Shown: positions 8,641 through 18,152 of the stretch, in pieces
How positions within the stretch are numbered: position 1 is the stretch's first letter
Layout: every line of letters begins with the position of its first letter
Assembly (NCBI RefSeq): GCF_900091315.1
Contig: NZ_FLSP01000004.1
Span: 1-64,000 of the forward strand
Direction: 5' to 3'
Source: Streptomyces sp. DI166
GTDB lineage: Bacteria > Actinomycetota > Actinomycetes > Streptomycetales > Streptomycetaceae
Length of the DNA: 64,000 nucleotides
Made by a program: the position numbers and the translations under genes
Notes under the pieces: model-generated
What the model saw: the letters and a program-made list of their open reading frames with translations, nothing else
Database searches by the model: none
What the model was told of the DNA's origin: nothing

Positions 8641-9926
8641 TGGGCGTCCCCCTCGATCTCGGCGGTGTCGGCGGCGTTGGCCGGGACCTCGGCGTCGGCG
8701 CCCTGGTCGTACAGCCCGAAGTAGCGGGCGGCGGTGTCCATGTCCTTGTCGCCGCGGCCGGAGAGGTTGACCACGATCAGCCCGTCCTTGCCCAGCTCCT
8801 TGCCGACCTCCAGAGCCCCGGCGAGCGCGTGGGCGCTCTCGATCGCCGGGATGATGCCCTCGGTGCGCGACAGCAGGCGCAGCGCCTGCATCGCCGCGTC
8901 GTCGGTGACGGCGCGGTACTCGCCGCGGCCGGAGTCCTTGAGGTAGGAGTGCTCCGGGCCGATGCCGGGGTAGTCCAGACCGGCCGAGATCGAGTACGGC
9001 TCGGTGATCTGGCCCTCCTCGTCCTGGAGGACGTAGGAGCGCGAACCGTGCAGGATGCCCGGTTCGCCCGCGGTCAGGGTGGCCGCGTGCTCGCCGGTCT
9101 CGATGCCGTGCCCCGCGGGCTCGCAGCCGATGAGGCGGACGCCCTCGTCGGGGATGAAGGCGTGGAAGAGGCCGATGGCGTTGGAACCGCCGCCGACGCA
9201 GGCGACGGCCGCGTCCGGGAGGCGTCCGGCGCGCTCCAGGATCTGGCGGCGGGCCTCGACGCCGATGACCCGGTGGAAGTCGCGGACCATCGCCGGGAAG
9301 GGGTGCGGGCCCGCGACGGTGCCGAAGAGGTAGTGCGTGTGGTCGACGTTGGCGACCCAGTCGCGGAACGCCTCGTTGATCGCGTCCTTCAGCGTGCGGC
9401 TGCCGGACTTCACGGCGACGACCTCGGCGCCGAGCATGCGCATCCGGGCCACGTTCAGGGCCTGGCGCTGGGTGTCGACCTCGCCCATGTAGATGGTGCA
9501 GTCGAGGCCGAACAGGGCGCAGGCGGTGGCCGTGGCCACGCCGTGCTGACCGGCGCCGGTCTCGGCGATGACCCGGGTCTTGCCCATGCGCTTGGTGAGC
9601 AGGGCCTGGCCGAGCACGTTGTTGATCTTGTGCGAGCCGGTGTGGTTGAGGTCCTCCCGCTTGAGGAAGACCCGGGCGCCACCGGCGTGTTCGGCGAACC
9701 GGGGCACCTCGGTGAGGGAGCTGGGGCGGCCGGTGTAGTTGACCAGGAGGTCGTCGAGCTCGCGGGCGAACTCGGGGTCGTTCTTGGCCTTGTCGTACTC
9801 GACGGCCACCTCGTCCACGGCGGCGACGAGGGCCTCCGGGATGAACTTTCCGCCGAAGGCGCCGAAGTAGCCCTCCGGGCTCGGGACTTGACCCTTCGGG
9901 TCGGGGATGAAGAAGTCGCTGGGCAT
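8637..9926 (-). CDS. trpB: Tryptophan synthase beta subunit
   Basis: 429 aa. A PLP enzyme that condenses indole with serine. The Schiff-base lysine is Lys100 in [10 protein letters not shown], and the phosphate-binding loop reads [10 protein letters not shown]. The C-terminus carries an extra acidic/Ala-rich tail of about 25 residues beyond the family core. ATG 9926 is preceded by a GAGG about 8 nt upstream. trpM lies immediately upstream and trpA overlaps at the end. Confidence 0.97.
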   Translation of the reverse strand: MPSDFFIPDPKGQVPSPEGYFGAFGGKFIPEALVAAVDEVAVEYDKAKNDPEFARELDDLLVNYTGRPSSLTEVPRFAEHAGGARVFLKREDLNHTGSHKINNVLGQALLTKRMGKTRVIAETGAGQHGVATATACALFGLDCTIYMGEVDTQRQALNVARMRMLGAEVVAVKSGSRTLKDAINEAFRDWVANVDHTHYLFGTVAGPHPFPAMVRDFHRVIGVEARRQILERAGRLPDAAVACVGGGSNAIGLFHAFIPDEGVRLIGCEPAGHGIETGEHAATLTAGEPGILHGSRSYVLQDEEGQITEPYSISAGLDYPGIGPEHSYLKDSGRGEYRAVTDDAAMQALRLLSRTEGIIPAIESAHALAGALEVGKELGKDGLIVVNLSGRGDKDMDTAARYFGLYDQGADAEVPANAADTAEIEGDAQ

Positions 9927-9995
9927 GCGTGTACCTCACGGTGAGTGTGTGTTGAGTGCACTAATCGCCGTGGGGGCGGGGCTGTTCGGGCGGCG

Positions 9996-10229
9996 TCAGG
10001 CCGCCCGTGGTTGTTCGCGCTCGCGCGGCGGTAGCCGCACGTCGAACAGAGCCCCGCGCCCCTGAGGGGCGCGCTGCCATCGACGGCCGTTGACCTGGCC
10101 CGGTTCGTCTCCGATGACGTACCGCACCCGGCGGCCGTGGACGCGCCTCGCCGGGGCTCGGCAGCCCCGGGGGCGGCAGCCGCGCGCGAGGCGGGCGTGC
10201 CGGTCCACGGTCGTCATGGTGAGAGTCAT
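9996..10229 (-). CDS. trpM: Small TrpM-like protein of the trp operon
   Basis: 77 aa from ATG 10229, or 73 aa from ATG 10217; neither has a clear Shine-Dalgarno. The protein is very basic and starts with Cys/Arg-rich segments (RGCRPRGCRAPARRVHGRR) followed by VRYVIGDEPGQVNG. Its position between trpC and trpB, its size and its composition match TrpM (TrpX), a small protein of the Streptomyces trpCMBA operon that has been linked to control of tryptophan supply and differentiation. No catalytic motif is visible. It starts 20 nt after the trpC stop and ends 69 nt before trpB. Confidence 0.75.
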   Translation of the reverse strand: MTLTMTTVDRHARLARGCRPRGCRAPARRVHGRRVRYVIGDEPGQVNGRRWQRAPQGRGALFDVRLPPREREQPRAA

Positions 10230-10249
10230 CGGAATCAGCCTAGCGAAGT

Positions 10250-11059
10250 TCAGCCGCGTCCATGCCGCAGTGCCGGGTGCTCGCCCGCCGCCACCAGGTC
10301 GGCCACCGCGGACTTGGGGTCGCGGCCGGTGACCAGGGACTCTCCGACCAGGACCGCGTCGGCGCCGGCGTTGGCGTAGGCGATGAGGTCGTGCGGGCCG
10401 CGGACGCCGGACTCGGCGACCTTGACCAGGTGGTCGGGGATCTCGGGGGCGACCCGCTCGAAGGTGCCCCGGTCGACCTCCAGGGTCTTGAGGTTGCGGG
10501 CGTTGACGCCGATGATCTTCGCGCCCGCGTCCACCGCGCGCTCGACCTCCTCCTCGTCGTGCACCTCGACCAGCGGGGTGAGTCCGATGGAGACGGCACG
10601 CTCGATCAGCGACTCCAGGGCCGACTGGTCGAGGGCGGCGACGATCAGCAGGGCGAGGTCGGCGCCGTACGCGCGGGCCTCCCACAGCTGGTACGACGTG
10701 ACGATGAAGTCCTTGCGCAGGACGGGGATGTCCACGCGGGCGCGGACGGCCTCCAGGTCGGCCAGCGAGCCGCCGAAGCGGCGCTGCTCGGTGAGGACGG
10801 AGATGACGGCCGCGCCGCCCGCCTCGTAGTCGGCGGCGAGTCCGGCCGGGTCGGCGATCGCGGCCAGCGCGCCCTTGGACGGGCTGGAGCGCTTGACCTC
10901 GCAGATCACCTTGACGCCCTCGCCCTTCAGGGCGGCGACGCCGTCCTTGGCGGCGGGAGCCTTGGCCGCGCGTTCCTTGAGCTCGTCGAGGCTGACGCGC
11001 GCCTGCCGCTCCGCGAGGTCGGCACGGACACCGTCGATGATCTCGTCGAGCACACTCAC
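10250..11059 (-). CDS. trpC: Indole-3-glycerol phosphate synthase
   Basis: 269 aa TIM barrel that closes carboxyphenylamino-deoxyribulose phosphate to indole-3-glycerol phosphate. Motifs seen: [13 protein letters not shown] (phosphate/catalytic Lys), VLRKDFIV (catalytic Lys), [13 protein letters not shown] and AESGVRG. GTG 11059 is chosen over longer in-frame options because AAGGGGG lies about 8 nt upstream and the protein then has the family length. It opens the trpC-trpM-trpB-trpA operon. No Trp-rich leader peptide was found in the 120 bp upstream. Confidence 0.95.
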   Translation of the reverse strand: MSVLDEIIDGVRADLAERQARVSLDELKERAAKAPAAKDGVAALKGEGVKVICEVKRSSPSKGALAAIADPAGLAADYEAGGAAVISVLTEQRRFGGSLADLEAVRARVDIPVLRKDFIVTSYQLWEARAYGADLALLIVAALDQSALESLIERAVSIGLTPLVEVHDEEEVERAVDAGAKIIGVNARNLKTLEVDRGTFERVAPEIPDHLVKVAESGVRGPHDLIAYANAGADAVLVGESLVTGRDPKSAVADLVAAGEHPALRHGRG

Positions 11060-11182
11060 GCGAGCGGCCCCCTTCCCGGTGCGAATACGAAAACGGATGG
11101 TCACTGCGATGGTATCCGCAGGAGGGCGTAGGCCTCGCATCCGGTTGACGGCGGTCCCACTACCTGGACATTCGCCTGTTGA

Positions 11183-11629
11183 TCAAGGATGGAGCCAGCC
11201 ACCGAAGGGCAGGTTCCGGACAACCGTGAAGACCAGCAGCAACGTGCCCAGCGTCCACAGGTGCACCGGGCCGGGCTCCAGCCGCAGGGGCCGTCCGCGG
11301 GCCGCGCGTACCACCCAGACGGTCCACAGGACGGCGAAGGCCAGATAGCCCAGTACGGCCGGCGCGTTGCTGTGCAGGGCGGTCGCGAGGTCGCCGTGGA
11401 CGAAGGCGTGCGCGCTGCGCAGTCCGCCGCAGCCGGGGCAGTACAGGCCGGTCACCTGGAGCAGGGGGCAGGCCGGGTAGTGGCCGGGCTCGTTGGGGTC
11501 CACGCGGGCGACGTACGCGAAGGCGGCGACCACGGCCGCGAGCACCCCGGCGGGCACGGCGAGCCGTCCGAGGGCGGCCGTGGCTCCGCGGCGGGTCACG
11601 CTGCGACTGTCGGTGTTCACGCCTGGCAT
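11183..11629 (-). CDS. DUF2752 family membrane protein
   Basis: 148 aa with about three hydrophobic helices. The hallmark is a cysteine motif between helices, CPLLQVTGLYCPGCGGLR, typical of DUF2752 and perhaps metal- or redox-active. Function is unknown. It lies between the HGxxPAAW gene and trpC, all on the - strand, and is separated from the former by a hairpin at 11645-11676. Confidence 0.8.
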   Translation of the reverse strand: MPGVNTDSRSVTRRGATAALGRLAVPAGVLAAVVAAFAYVARVDPNEPGHYPACPLLQVTGLYCPGCGGLRSAHAFVHGDLATALHSNAPAVLGYLAFAVLWTVWVVRAARGRPLRLEPGPVHLWTLGTLLLVFTVVRNLPFGGWLHP

Positions 11630-11644
11630 TCTCCCCCGAAAACG

Positions 11645-11676
11645 CCCGAGGGGCGGCTGTGGGGCCGCCCCTCGGG
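11645..11676 (-). terminator. Terminator after HGxxPAAW gene
   Basis: A perfect 13-bp inverted repeat (11645-11657 with 11664-11676), 6-nt loop, starting 18 bp beyond the stop of the upstream - strand gene. Confidence 0.82.
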
Positions 11677-11693
11677 TACGTCGTGCGTGCTTG

Positions 11694-11936
11694 TCAGCTC
11701 TCGGCGCGCGCCGCGTCGCTGGTGCGCAGGGGCTTGCCGGCGTCCTTGGCCTGGCCGAGGCCCATGCCCTTCATGACCCAGCCGACCACACCGCCGAGCA
11801 CAACGACGCCCATGCTGGCCCAGAAGCCCGCCGGGTTGGCCAGCACCATGAAGGCGCCCGCGGCGCAGAAACCGATGAAGGCGATTGTGACACCGGTCCA
11901 GGCGGCCGGGGTGTGACCGTGGCTGCTGCCCGCCAT
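11694..11936 (-). CDS. HGxxPAAW family small membrane protein
   Basis: 80 aa. It starts MAGSSHGHTPAAWTGV, which holds the defining HGxxPAAW motif, followed by two membrane helices and a short charged C-terminus. ATG 11936 is supported by GAGGAG about 7 nt upstream; a longer frame to 12005 lacks such a site. Function is unknown. In Streptomyces this gene keeps its place among the trp genes, beside the TIGR02234 membrane protein. Confidence 0.85.
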   Translation of the reverse strand: MAGSSHGHTPAAWTGVTIAFIGFCAAGAFMVLANPAGFWASMGVVVLGGVVGWVMKGMGLGQAKDAGKPLRTSDAARAES

Positions 11937-12071
11937 GACTTGCTCCTCGTTGCTGTGTGTAAGTCTCCGAGCCGGACGCTCGACGACATTGTCGCGCATG
12001 CGCACACGGGAGGTGATCGGGGGTCACCCTCGCGCGTCGGACGGACCGCCCCTGGCCGGAAGGAGCAGTGG

Positions 12072-12261
12072 CTAGGGCCTGTCGTTTGGATCATCCTGGC
12101 GTCGCGGGGTCTGGCACGCGCATCTGCCGCGTTGTCGTCGGTCGCCGACGCTCCGCGTCGACTCCCTCCTCCGCCTTGCAGCTGCACGCACCAGACCCCG
12201 CTCGGCTCAGTCACGACGGACCGTCGATCAGAGCCAGGCTGATCCAAACGAAAGGCCCTAG
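12072..12261. mobile_element. MITE-like element with 18-bp TIRs and CTAG duplication
   Basis: Terminal inverted repeats at 12076-12093 and 12240-12257 match at 17 of 18 positions and are flanked on both sides by CTAG (12072-12075 and 12258-12261), as expected of a 4-bp target duplication. Inside is a second inverted repeat, 12104-12114 with 12191-12201. The 182-bp core has no convincing coding frame, so it would need a transposase in trans. The CTAG duplication is compatible with the YTAR-type targets of IS5-group elements (inference). The TAG stop of the neighbouring membrane protein gene falls in the right CTAG. The rest of this gap (11937-12071) holds only the upstream region of the HGxxPAAW gene, with nothing else definite. 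Confidence 0.85.
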
Positions 12262-12887
12262 GCGCCCGTCGGGTCCTCGCCGCGGTCGAGGGCCTTCCAG
12301 AGGTCCTCGGGGCGGTCCGGGTCGACGGCGGGGGCGCGGCGCGGGCGGGGGGCGCCGGAGCGTTCGTAGCGGCTGGACATCGCGGGCCAGACGGAGGCGT
12401 AGCGCAGGGCGAGCAGTCCGGCGAGCAGCATCAGCAGTCCGCCGACGGCGGTGACGTAGGGCCACGCGGTGTGGCTGAGCGCGGCGACGGTGGCGCCGGT
12501 GTCGCCGGTGGCGCGGGCCGCCTTCTCGTCGAGGGCGCCGCTGTCGCTCGCGCCGATCAGGGAGGCGGCGATGGTGCCGGCGCCGGAGAGGGCGAGCAGC
12601 CCGGCGACGAAGGTGCGGCCGAGGCGGCGTACGGCGAAGACGGCGACCAGCGCGGCGAGGCCGACTATGGCGAGCGCCGCGGGTACGCCCGTGACGTCGC
12701 TGCCGTTGGCGGTCAGCGGGAAGTCGCCGCCGGCCACCGTGGCGGTGCCCTCCGACCACTGCTGACGGGTGGCCAGCAGCGCCACGGCCGCGCCGAGCGC
12801 GCCGGACAGCAGGGCCGCGGCGAGGCTGACGCGGCCGGCCCGGGCGGGTCCGGCGGCTTCGGAACGGGGGTGAGGTACAGCAGTCAC
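12258..12887 (-). CDS. Trp-operon-associated membrane protein (TIGR02234)
   Basis: 209 aa with four membrane helices: VSLAAALLSGALGAAVALLA, an Ala/Val helix near the middle, TFVAGLLALSGAGTIAASLI and a C-terminal VGGLLMLLAGLLAL. A cytosolic Pro/Arg/Asp-rich tail follows. Its position right after trpE matches the actinobacterial trp-associated family TIGR02234, whose role is unknown. GTG 12887 has GTGGAG about 5 nt upstream. The TAG stop lies in the CTAG border of the MITE-like element. Confidence 0.85.
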   Translation of the reverse strand: MTAVPHPRSEAAGPARAGRVSLAAALLSGALGAAVALLATRQQWSEGTATVAGGDFPLTANGSDVTGVPAALAIVGLAALVAVFAVRRLGRTFVAGLLALSGAGTIAASLIGASDSGALDEKAARATGDTGATVAALSHTAWPYVTAVGGLLMLLAGLLALRYASVWPAMSSRYERSGAPRPRRAPAVDPDRPEDLWKALDRGEDPTGA

Positions 12888-12964
12888 GTACTCCACTATC
12901 GCCTGAACCCCGGGCGAACCGGCACCCGGGGTTCGTATGAGAAGCGCCCTATTTCCCCGGAGCC

Positions 12965-14443
12965 CTATTTCTGCAAGCGGTTGGCGGTGTGCACGGCGCG
13001 CAGGACGGCGGCGGCCTTGTTGCGGCACTCGGTGTCCTCGGCGACCGGGTCGGAGTCGGCGACGATTCCGGCGCCCGCCTGGACGTAGGCGGTGCCGTCG
13101 CGCAGCAGGGCGGTGCGGATGGCGATGGCGGTGTCGGAGTCGCCGGCGAAGTCGAGGTAGCCGACGCAGCCGCCGTACAGACCGCGCCGGGAGGGCTCCA
13201 GTTCGTCGATGATCTGCATCGCGCGGGGCTTGGGCGCGCCGGAGAGGGTGCCGGCCGGGAAGCAGGCGGTGAGCACGTCGAAGGCGGTACGGCCCTCGGC
13301 GACCTTGCCGGTGACCGTGGAGACGATGTGCATCACGTGCGAGTAGCGCTCGATGGACATGAAGTCGACGACCTCGACGGAGCCGGGTTCGCAGACCCGG
13401 CCGAGGTCGTTGCGCCCGAGGTCGACGAGCATCAGGTGCTCGGCGCGCTCCTTGGGGTCGGCGAGCAGGTCGTCCGCGAGCGCCTGGTCCTCCTGCGGGG
13501 TGGCACCGCGCCATCGGGTCCCGGCGATGGGGTGCACCATGGCCCGGCCGTCCTCGACCTTGACCAGGGCCTCGGGGGACGAGCCGACGACATCGAAGCC
13601 CTCGAAGCGGAAGAGGTACATGTACGGCGAGGGGTTGGTCGCCCGCAGCACCCGGTAGACGTCCAACGCGCTTGCCGTGCACGGCGTTTCGAAGCGTTGG
13701 GAGGGGACGACCTGGAAGGCCTCGCCGGCCCGGATGCGCTCCTTGATGTCCTCGACGGCCCGCTGGAAGTCCTGCCCGCCCCACAGGGCGGTGTACTCGG
13801 GCAGTTCGGAGGGCGGCAGGACGGCCGGGGGCTGGGCGACGGCGCGGGAGAGGTCGGCCTCCATGGCGTCGAGGCGGGCGATGGCGTCGGCGTAGGCCTC
13901 GTCGACGCCGGTGTCGAGGTCGTTGTGGTTGATCGCGTTGGCGATCAGCAGGACCGAGCCCTCCCAGTGGTCCATGACGGCGAGGTCGCTGGTCAGGAGC
14001 ATGGTCAGCTCGGGCAGTTTCAGGTCGTCGCGCTCGCCGGGGCCGATCTTCTCCAGGCGGCGGACGATGTCGTAGCCGAGGTAGCCGACCATGCCGCCGG
14101 TGAACGGGGGCAGGCCGTCCTGGTGGGGGGTGTGCAGGGCCTCGATGGTGGCGCGCAGGGCGGCGAGCGGGTCGCCGTCGGTGGGTACGCCCACGGGCGG
14201 CGCGCCGAGCCAGTGCACCTGGCCGTCGCGCTCGGTGAGGGTGGCCGCGGAACGCACGCCGACGAAGGAGTAGCGGGACCAGGAGCGGCCGTTCTCCGCG
14301 GACTCCAGCAGGAAGGTGCCGGGGCGCTCGGCGGCGAGCTTGCGGTAGAGCGCGACCGGGGTGTCGCCATCGGCGAGGAGCTTGCGCGTGACCGGGATGA
14401 CGCGCCGGTCGGTGGCCAGCTTGCGAAAGGTCTCAAGGTCCAT
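12965..14443 (-). CDS. trpE: Anthranilate synthase component I
   Basis: 492 aa. It converts chorismate plus ammonia or glutamine-derived ammonia to anthranilate. The chorismate-binding domain shows [42 protein letters not shown] and [11 protein letters not shown]. The N-terminal domain carries the [16 protein letters not shown] region, where the feedback tryptophan site (LLES motif) is found in the family. It starts 11 nt after the hisI stop, so the two share a transcript. No trpG is fused or adjacent; the amidotransferase must be elsewhere. Confidence 0.96.
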   Translation of the reverse strand: MDLETFRKLATDRRVIPVTRKLLADGDTPVALYRKLAAERPGTFLLESAENGRSWSRYSFVGVRSAATLTERDGQVHWLGAPPVGVPTDGDPLAALRATIEALHTPHQDGLPPFTGGMVGYLGYDIVRRLEKIGPGERDDLKLPELTMLLTSDLAVMDHWEGSVLLIANAINHNDLDTGVDEAYADAIARLDAMEADLSRAVAQPPAVLPPSELPEYTALWGGQDFQRAVEDIKERIRAGEAFQVVPSQRFETPCTASALDVYRVLRATNPSPYMYLFRFEGFDVVGSSPEALVKVEDGRAMVHPIAGTRWRGATPQEDQALADDLLADPKERAEHLMLVDLGRNDLGRVCEPGSVEVVDFMSIERYSHVMHIVSTVTGKVAEGRTAFDVLTACFPAGTLSGAPKPRAMQIIDELEPSRRGLYGGCVGYLDFAGDSDTAIAIRTALLRDGTAYVQAGAGIVADSDPVAEDTECRNKAAAVLRAVHTANRLQK

Positions 14444-14454
14444 GGCCGGTGACC

Positions 14455-14844
14455 TTACTGATCTCCGGCGGGTGCGCCGGAATCCTTGAGGAGGACGTCG
14501 GCGTCGAAGCAGGTGCGCGCCCCGGTGTGGCAGGCGGCGCCGACCTGGTCGACCTGGACGAGGACGGTGTCGGCGTCGCAGTCGAGGGCGACGGACTTGA
14601 CCCACTGGTAGTGGCCGGAGGTGTCGCCCTTGACCCAGTACTCCCGGCGGCTGCGCGACCAGTAGGTGCAGCGGCCGGTGGTCAGCGTGCGGTGCAGGGC
14701 CTCGTCGTCCATCCAGCCGAGCATGAGCACCTCTTTGGTGTCGTACTGCTGGGCGATGGCGGGGAGGAGCCCGTCGGCGCTGCGCTTGAGGCGCGCGGCG
14801 ATCTCCGGGTCCAGCTGGCTGGGCTGACGGGGGGTGCTGGTCAT
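14455..14844 (-). CDS. hisI: Phosphoribosyl-AMP cyclohydrolase
   Basis: 129 aa stand-alone HisI without a HisE domain, the third step of histidine synthesis. The Zn/Mg site residues are in [13 protein letters not shown] and [12 protein letters not shown]; the [17 protein letters not shown] stretch is the family core. The ATG at 14844 has no good Shine-Dalgarno. A CACAAT box 6 nt upstream suggests a leaderless mRNA at low confidence. It is co-directional and almost contiguous with trpE, which puts a His enzyme at the head of a Trp transcript. Confidence 0.94.
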   Translation of the reverse strand: MTSTPRQPSQLDPEIAARLKRSADGLLPAIAQQYDTKEVLMLGWMDDEALHRTLTTGRCTYWSRSRREYWVKGDTSGHYQWVKSVALDCDADTVLVQVDQVGAACHTGARTCFDADVLLKDSGAPAGDQ

Positions 14845-14914
14845 GGAGCAATTGTGCCGCGCCGCCCGGCCCGTCCCGGCCGTATGTCCACTGTGCGGAC
14901 CTCCGGGGCGGCCG

Positions 14915-14920
14915 TAGGCT
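14915..14920 (+). promoter_or_regulatory. -10 box (TAGGCT) for leaderless TIGR03085 gene
   Basis: TAGGCT ends 6 nt before ATG 14927 and there is no Shine-Dalgarno, so transcription should begin at or next to the A of ATG. No good -35 is visible. Confidence 0.5.
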
Positions 14921-14926
14921 GGCGGC

Positions 14927-15562
14927 ATGTCGACTTTCGCCAAGCGTGAACGACTTCTGCTGGCCGACCTCCTGGAGGCCGAGGGCCCCGACGCCCCCAC
15001 CCTGTGCGAGGGGTGGACCACCCGTGATCTCGCGGCCCACGTCGTGGTGCGCGAGCGCCGGCCCGACGCGGCCGGCGGCATCGTGATCAAGCCGCTCGCC
15101 GCCCGTCTGGAGCGGGTGATGGCGGAGTTCACGGACAAGCCGTACGAGGAACTGATCCAGCTCATCCGCACCGGCCCGCCACGCTTCTCGCCCTTCGCGC
15201 TGAAGCAGGTGGAGGAGATGTCGAACACGGTGGAGTTCTACGTCCACACCGAGGACGTCCGCCGGGCCCGCCCCGACTGGACGCCCCGGGAGCTGGACCC
15301 GGTCTTCCAGGACGCCCTGTGGTCCCGTCTGGAGCGCACCGCCCGCCTGATGGGCCGCACGGCACCCACGGGCCTGGTCCTGCGCCGCCCGGACGGCCAG
15401 ACGGCGGTCGCCCACCGGGGCACCCCGGTCGTCACGGTCACCGGCGAGCCCTCGGAACTGCTCCTGTTCCTCTACGGCCGCCAGAACGCCGCCGAGGTGG
15501 AACTGGACGGCGACAAGGAGGCCATCACCAAGCTCCACGAGGCGAAGCAGCTGGGCATCTGA
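14927..15562 (+). CDS. TIGR03085 family (DinB/mycothiol maleylpyruvate isomerase-like) metal-binding protein
   Basis: 211 aa. It begins [23 protein letters not shown] with [19 protein letters not shown], the N-terminal helix pair of the DinB-like fold in which His residues bind a divalent metal. [13 protein letters not shown] adds the second His motif. Family members use mycothiol or other low-molecular-weight thiols; the substrate here is unknown. It is the only + strand gene inside the trp/his block and converges on hisF across a hairpin. It is probably leaderless. Confidence 0.82.
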   Translation: MSTFAKRERLLLADLLEAEGPDAPTLCEGWTTRDLAAHVVVRERRPDAAGGIVIKPLAARLERVMAEFTDKPYEELIQLIRTGPPRFSPFALKQVEEMSNTVEFYVHTEDVRRARPDWTPRELDPVFQDALWSRLERTARLMGRTAPTGLVLRRPDGQTAVAHRGTPVVTVTGEPSELLLFLYGRQNAAEVELDGDKEAITKLHEAKQLGI

Positions 15563-15566
15563 GCGA

Positions 15567-15609
15567 AAGCCCCGGCCGCCGGAACCGAAGGACGGCGCGA
15601 CCGGGGCTT
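15567..15609. terminator. Terminator between TIGR03085 gene and hisF
   Basis: A 9-bp inverted repeat (15567-15575 with 15601-15609) flanks a GC-rich internal segment that can fold further. It lies between converging genes. Confidence 0.75.
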
Positions 15610-15620
15610 CGACGGGCCGT

Positions 15621-16376
15621 TCAGCGCACGGGGTGCCCCGCCTCGCGCAGCGCCTGCTTGACCTCGCCGATGCGCAGGTCGCCGAAGTGGAAGACGGAGG
15701 CGGCCAGGACCGCGTCGGCGCCCGCTTCGACGGCCGGGGCGAAGTCGGCGAGCCTGCCCGCGCCGCCGCTGGCGATGACCGGGATCGTGACGTGCTTACG
15801 GACCGCCTGGATCATCTCCAGGTCGTAGCCGTCCTTGGTGCCGTCCGCGTCCATGGAGTTGAGCAGGATCTCGCCCGCGCCCAGCTCCGCCGCCCGGTGC
15901 GCCCATTCGACGGCGTCGATGCCGGTGCCCTTGCGGCCGCCGTGGGTGGTGACCTCGAAGCCGCCGGACCCGTTGCGGCGGGCGTCCACCGACAGGACCA
16001 GGACCTGGCGGCCGAAGCGCTCGGCGATCTCGCGGATGAGGTCGGGGCGGGCGATGGCGGCGGTGTTGACGCCGACCTTGTCCGCGCCCGCGCGCAGCAG
16101 CTTGTCCACGTCCTCGGCGGTGCGGACGCCGCCGCCGACGGTGAGCGGGATGAAGACCTGCTCGGCGGTGCGGCGCACCACGTCGTAGGTGGTCTCGCGG
16201 TTGCCGGAGGACGCGGTGATGTCCAGGAAGGTCAGTTCGTCGGCGCCCTCGGCGTCGTAGACCTTCGCCATCTCGACGGGGTCGCCCGCGTCGCGCAGGT
16301 TCTGGAAGTTGACGCCCTTGACGACCCGGCCGTTGTCCACGTCCAGGCAGGGGATGACTCGGACCGCCAGGGTCAT
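15621..16376 (-). CDS. hisF: Imidazole glycerol phosphate synthase cyclase subunit
   Basis: 251 aa TIM barrel. It uses ammonia from HisH to turn PRFAR into IGP and AICAR. Catalytic Asp12 ([14 protein letters not shown]) and Asp131 ([10 protein letters not shown]) are present, as are the phosphate loops LTVGGGVRT and VIASGGAG. The ATG overlaps the RidA-like gene stop (ATGA). It is the distal gene of the his operon, running into a bidirectional terminator. Confidence 0.97.
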   Translation of the reverse strand: MTLAVRVIPCLDVDNGRVVKGVNFQNLRDAGDPVEMAKVYDAEGADELTFLDITASSGNRETTYDVVRRTAEQVFIPLTVGGGVRTAEDVDKLLRAGADKVGVNTAAIARPDLIREIAERFGRQVLVLSVDARRNGSGGFEVTTHGGRKGTGIDAVEWAHRAAELGAGEILLNSMDADGTKDGYDLEMIQAVRKHVTIPVIASGGAGRLADFAPAVEAGADAVLAASVFHFGDLRIGEVKQALREAGHPVR

Positions 16377-16777
16377 GTGTGCTCGGCTCCTCTGAATGCT
16401 TCTACTTCTACTTCGACCAGGATGCGCGGGTCGACGAAGCCCTCCACGACCAGGAGGGTCGAGACCGGGCGCACCGCGTCGAAGATCTCCTTGTGGGCCC
16501 GGCCCACCTCGTCCACGTCCCGCAGATGGGTGAGGAACATCCGGGTGCGGATGACGGACTCCGCCCCGAGCCCGAACTCGCCGAGCGCCTCGATCGCGCT
16601 GGTGAAGGCCACCTTGGCCTGTTCGTACGGGTCGCCCTCGCCGTACAGGACCTCGCCCCGGAAGGACGTGGTGCCCGCCACCAGGACCCGGTCACCCGCC
16701 GCGACGGCGCGTGCGAAACCGAAACTCTCTTCCCAGGGGCTTTGGCTCTGCACGCGCCGCACGGCTTCGGACGTCAT
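16373..16777 (-). CDS. RidA/YjgF family protein
   Basis: 134 aa. The fold is recognised from [54 protein letters not shown] and the C-terminal [11 protein letters not shown]. RidA proteins hydrolyse reactive imines and enamines released by PLP enzymes. In a His/Trp operon it could protect against 2-aminoacrylate or a similar by-product (inference). It is coupled on both sides by ATGA overlaps, to priA upstream and hisF downstream. Confidence 0.88.
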   Translation of the reverse strand: MTSEAVRRVQSQSPWEESFGFARAVAAGDRVLVAGTTSFRGEVLYGEGDPYEQAKVAFTSAIEALGEFGLGAESVIRTRMFLTHLRDVDEVGRAHKEIFDAVRPVSTLLVVEGFVDPRILVEVEVEAFRGAEHT

Positions 16778-17502
16778 GACGACACAGCCTCCAGGGCCTC
16801 TTCCAGGGTGAACGCCTTCGCGTACAGGGCCTTCCCGACGATGGAGCCCTCGACACCGAGGGGTACCAGCTCGGCGATGGCGCGCAGGTCGTCCAGGGAG
16901 GACACCCCGCCGGAGGCCACGACCGGGCGGTCGGTGGCGGCGCAGACGTTCTTCAGCAGCTCCAGGTTGGGGCCCTGGAGGGTGCCGTCCTTGGCGATGT
17001 CGGTGACGACGTAGCGGGCGCAGCCCTCCTTGTTGAGGCGCTCCAGCGTCTCGTAGAGGTCGCCGCCGTCGCGGGTCCAGCCGCGCCCGCGCAGCGTGGT
17101 GCCGCGTACGTCGAGGCCGACGGCGATCTTGTCGCCGTGCTCGGCGATGACCTTGGCGACCCACTCCGGGGTCTCCAGGGCGGCCGTTCCCAGGTTCACC
17201 CGGGTGCAGCCGGTGGCGAGGGCGGCGGCGAGCGTGTCGTCGTCGCGGATGCCGCCGGACAGCTCGACCTTGATGTCCATGGCCCGGGTCACCTCGGCGA
17301 TCAGGTCCCGGTTGTCGCCGGTGCCGAAGGCGGCGTCGAGGTCGACCAGGTGCAGCCACTCGGCGCCGGACCGCTGCCAGGCGAGGGCGGCCTCCAGGGG
17401 CGAGCCGTAGGAGGTCTCCGTGCCGGACTCGCCGTGCACCAGGCGGACCGCCTGGCCGTCGCGGACGTCAACGGCCGGGAGGAGTTCGAGCTTCGAAGCC
17501 AT
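16774..17502 (-). CDS. priA: Bifunctional HisA/TrpF isomerase PriA
   Basis: 242 aa (beta-alpha)8 isomerase. Catalytic Asp12 ([10 protein letters not shown]) and Asp131 ([11 protein letters not shown]) are in place, with the phosphate loops LSGGIRDD and VASGGVSS. In Streptomyces and mycobacteria the hisA gene encodes PriA, which isomerises both ProFAR (His) and PRA (Trp). No trpF is present in this window, although the other nearby trp genes are. The ATG overlaps the hisH stop by one base (TGATG). Confidence 0.95.
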   Translation of the reverse strand: MASKLELLPAVDVRDGQAVRLVHGESGTETSYGSPLEAALAWQRSGAEWLHLVDLDAAFGTGDNRDLIAEVTRAMDIKVELSGGIRDDDTLAAALATGCTRVNLGTAALETPEWVAKVIAEHGDKIAVGLDVRGTTLRGRGWTRDGGDLYETLERLNKEGCARYVVTDIAKDGTLQGPNLELLKNVCAATDRPVVASGGVSSLDDLRAIAELVPLGVEGSIVGKALYAKAFTLEEALEAVSS

Positions 17503-18152
17503 CAGAGGGTTCCGATCCAGTTGTTCAGCAGCTGGGCTCCGGCGTCGCCGGACTTCTCGGGGTGGAACTGGGTGGCCCACAGGGCGCCGTTCTCCACGGC
17601 GGCCACGAAGGGCTTGCCGTGGGTCGCCCAGGTGACCTTCGGCGCGGTCATCGCGGCGTTGTGCGTCTCCAGGGTCCAGTCGTGGACGGCGTAGGAGTGC
17701 ACGAAGTAGAAGCGGGCGTCGGCGTCCAGGCCGGCGAACAGCTCGCTGTCGGCCGGGGCCTCGACGGTGTTCCAGCCCATGTGGGGCACGATCTCGGCCT
17801 GGAGCGGCTCGACCGAGCCGGGCCACTCGGCCATGCCCTCGGTCTCCACGCCGTGCTCGATGCCGCGCGCGAACAGGATCTGCATACCGACGCAGATGCC
17901 CATCACCGGACGGCCGCCGGACAGCCGGCGGTCGATGATCCAGTCGCCGCGGGCCTCGCGCAGCCCGGTCATACAGGCGGCGAAGGCGCCGACGCCGGGG
18001 ACGAGGAGCCCGTCGGCGTTCATGGCCTTGTCGAAGTCACGCGTTATCTCGACCTGGGCGCCGGTGCGGGCGAGGGCGCGCTCGGCGGACCGGACGTTGC
18101 CGAAGCCGTAGTCGAAGACGACGACCTTCTTGGCGGACGCTGACGCGCTCAA
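17502..18152 (-). CDS. hisH: Imidazole glycerol phosphate synthase glutaminase subunit
   Basis: 216 aa class I glutamine amidotransferase that supplies ammonia to HisF. The nucleophile Cys is in [10 protein letters not shown] and the His-Glu pair in [25 protein letters not shown] is the N-terminal signature. Start choice: GGAGG at 18160-18164 lies only 1 nt before GTG 18158 but 7 nt before TTG 18152. The TTG also forms a TTGA overlap with the upstream gene's stop, like the 4-nt overlaps throughout this operon. GTG 18158 remains possible and adds two residues. Confidence 0.93.
   Translation of the reverse strand: MSASASAKKVVVFDYGFGNVRSAERALARTGAQVEITRDFDKAMNADGLLVPGVGAFAACMTGLREARGDWIIDRRLSGGRPVMGICVGMQILFARGIEHGVETEGMAEWPGSVEPLQAEIVPHMGWNTVEAPADSELFAGLDADARFYFVHSYAVHDWTLETHNAAMTAPKVTWATHGKPFVAAVENGALWATQFHPEKSGDAGAQLLNNWIGTL

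Noticed and set aside
12068..12454. A + strand frame across the MITE-like element
   Set aside because: Arg-rich, crosses the element border and the end of the membrane protein gene; no transposase motif.
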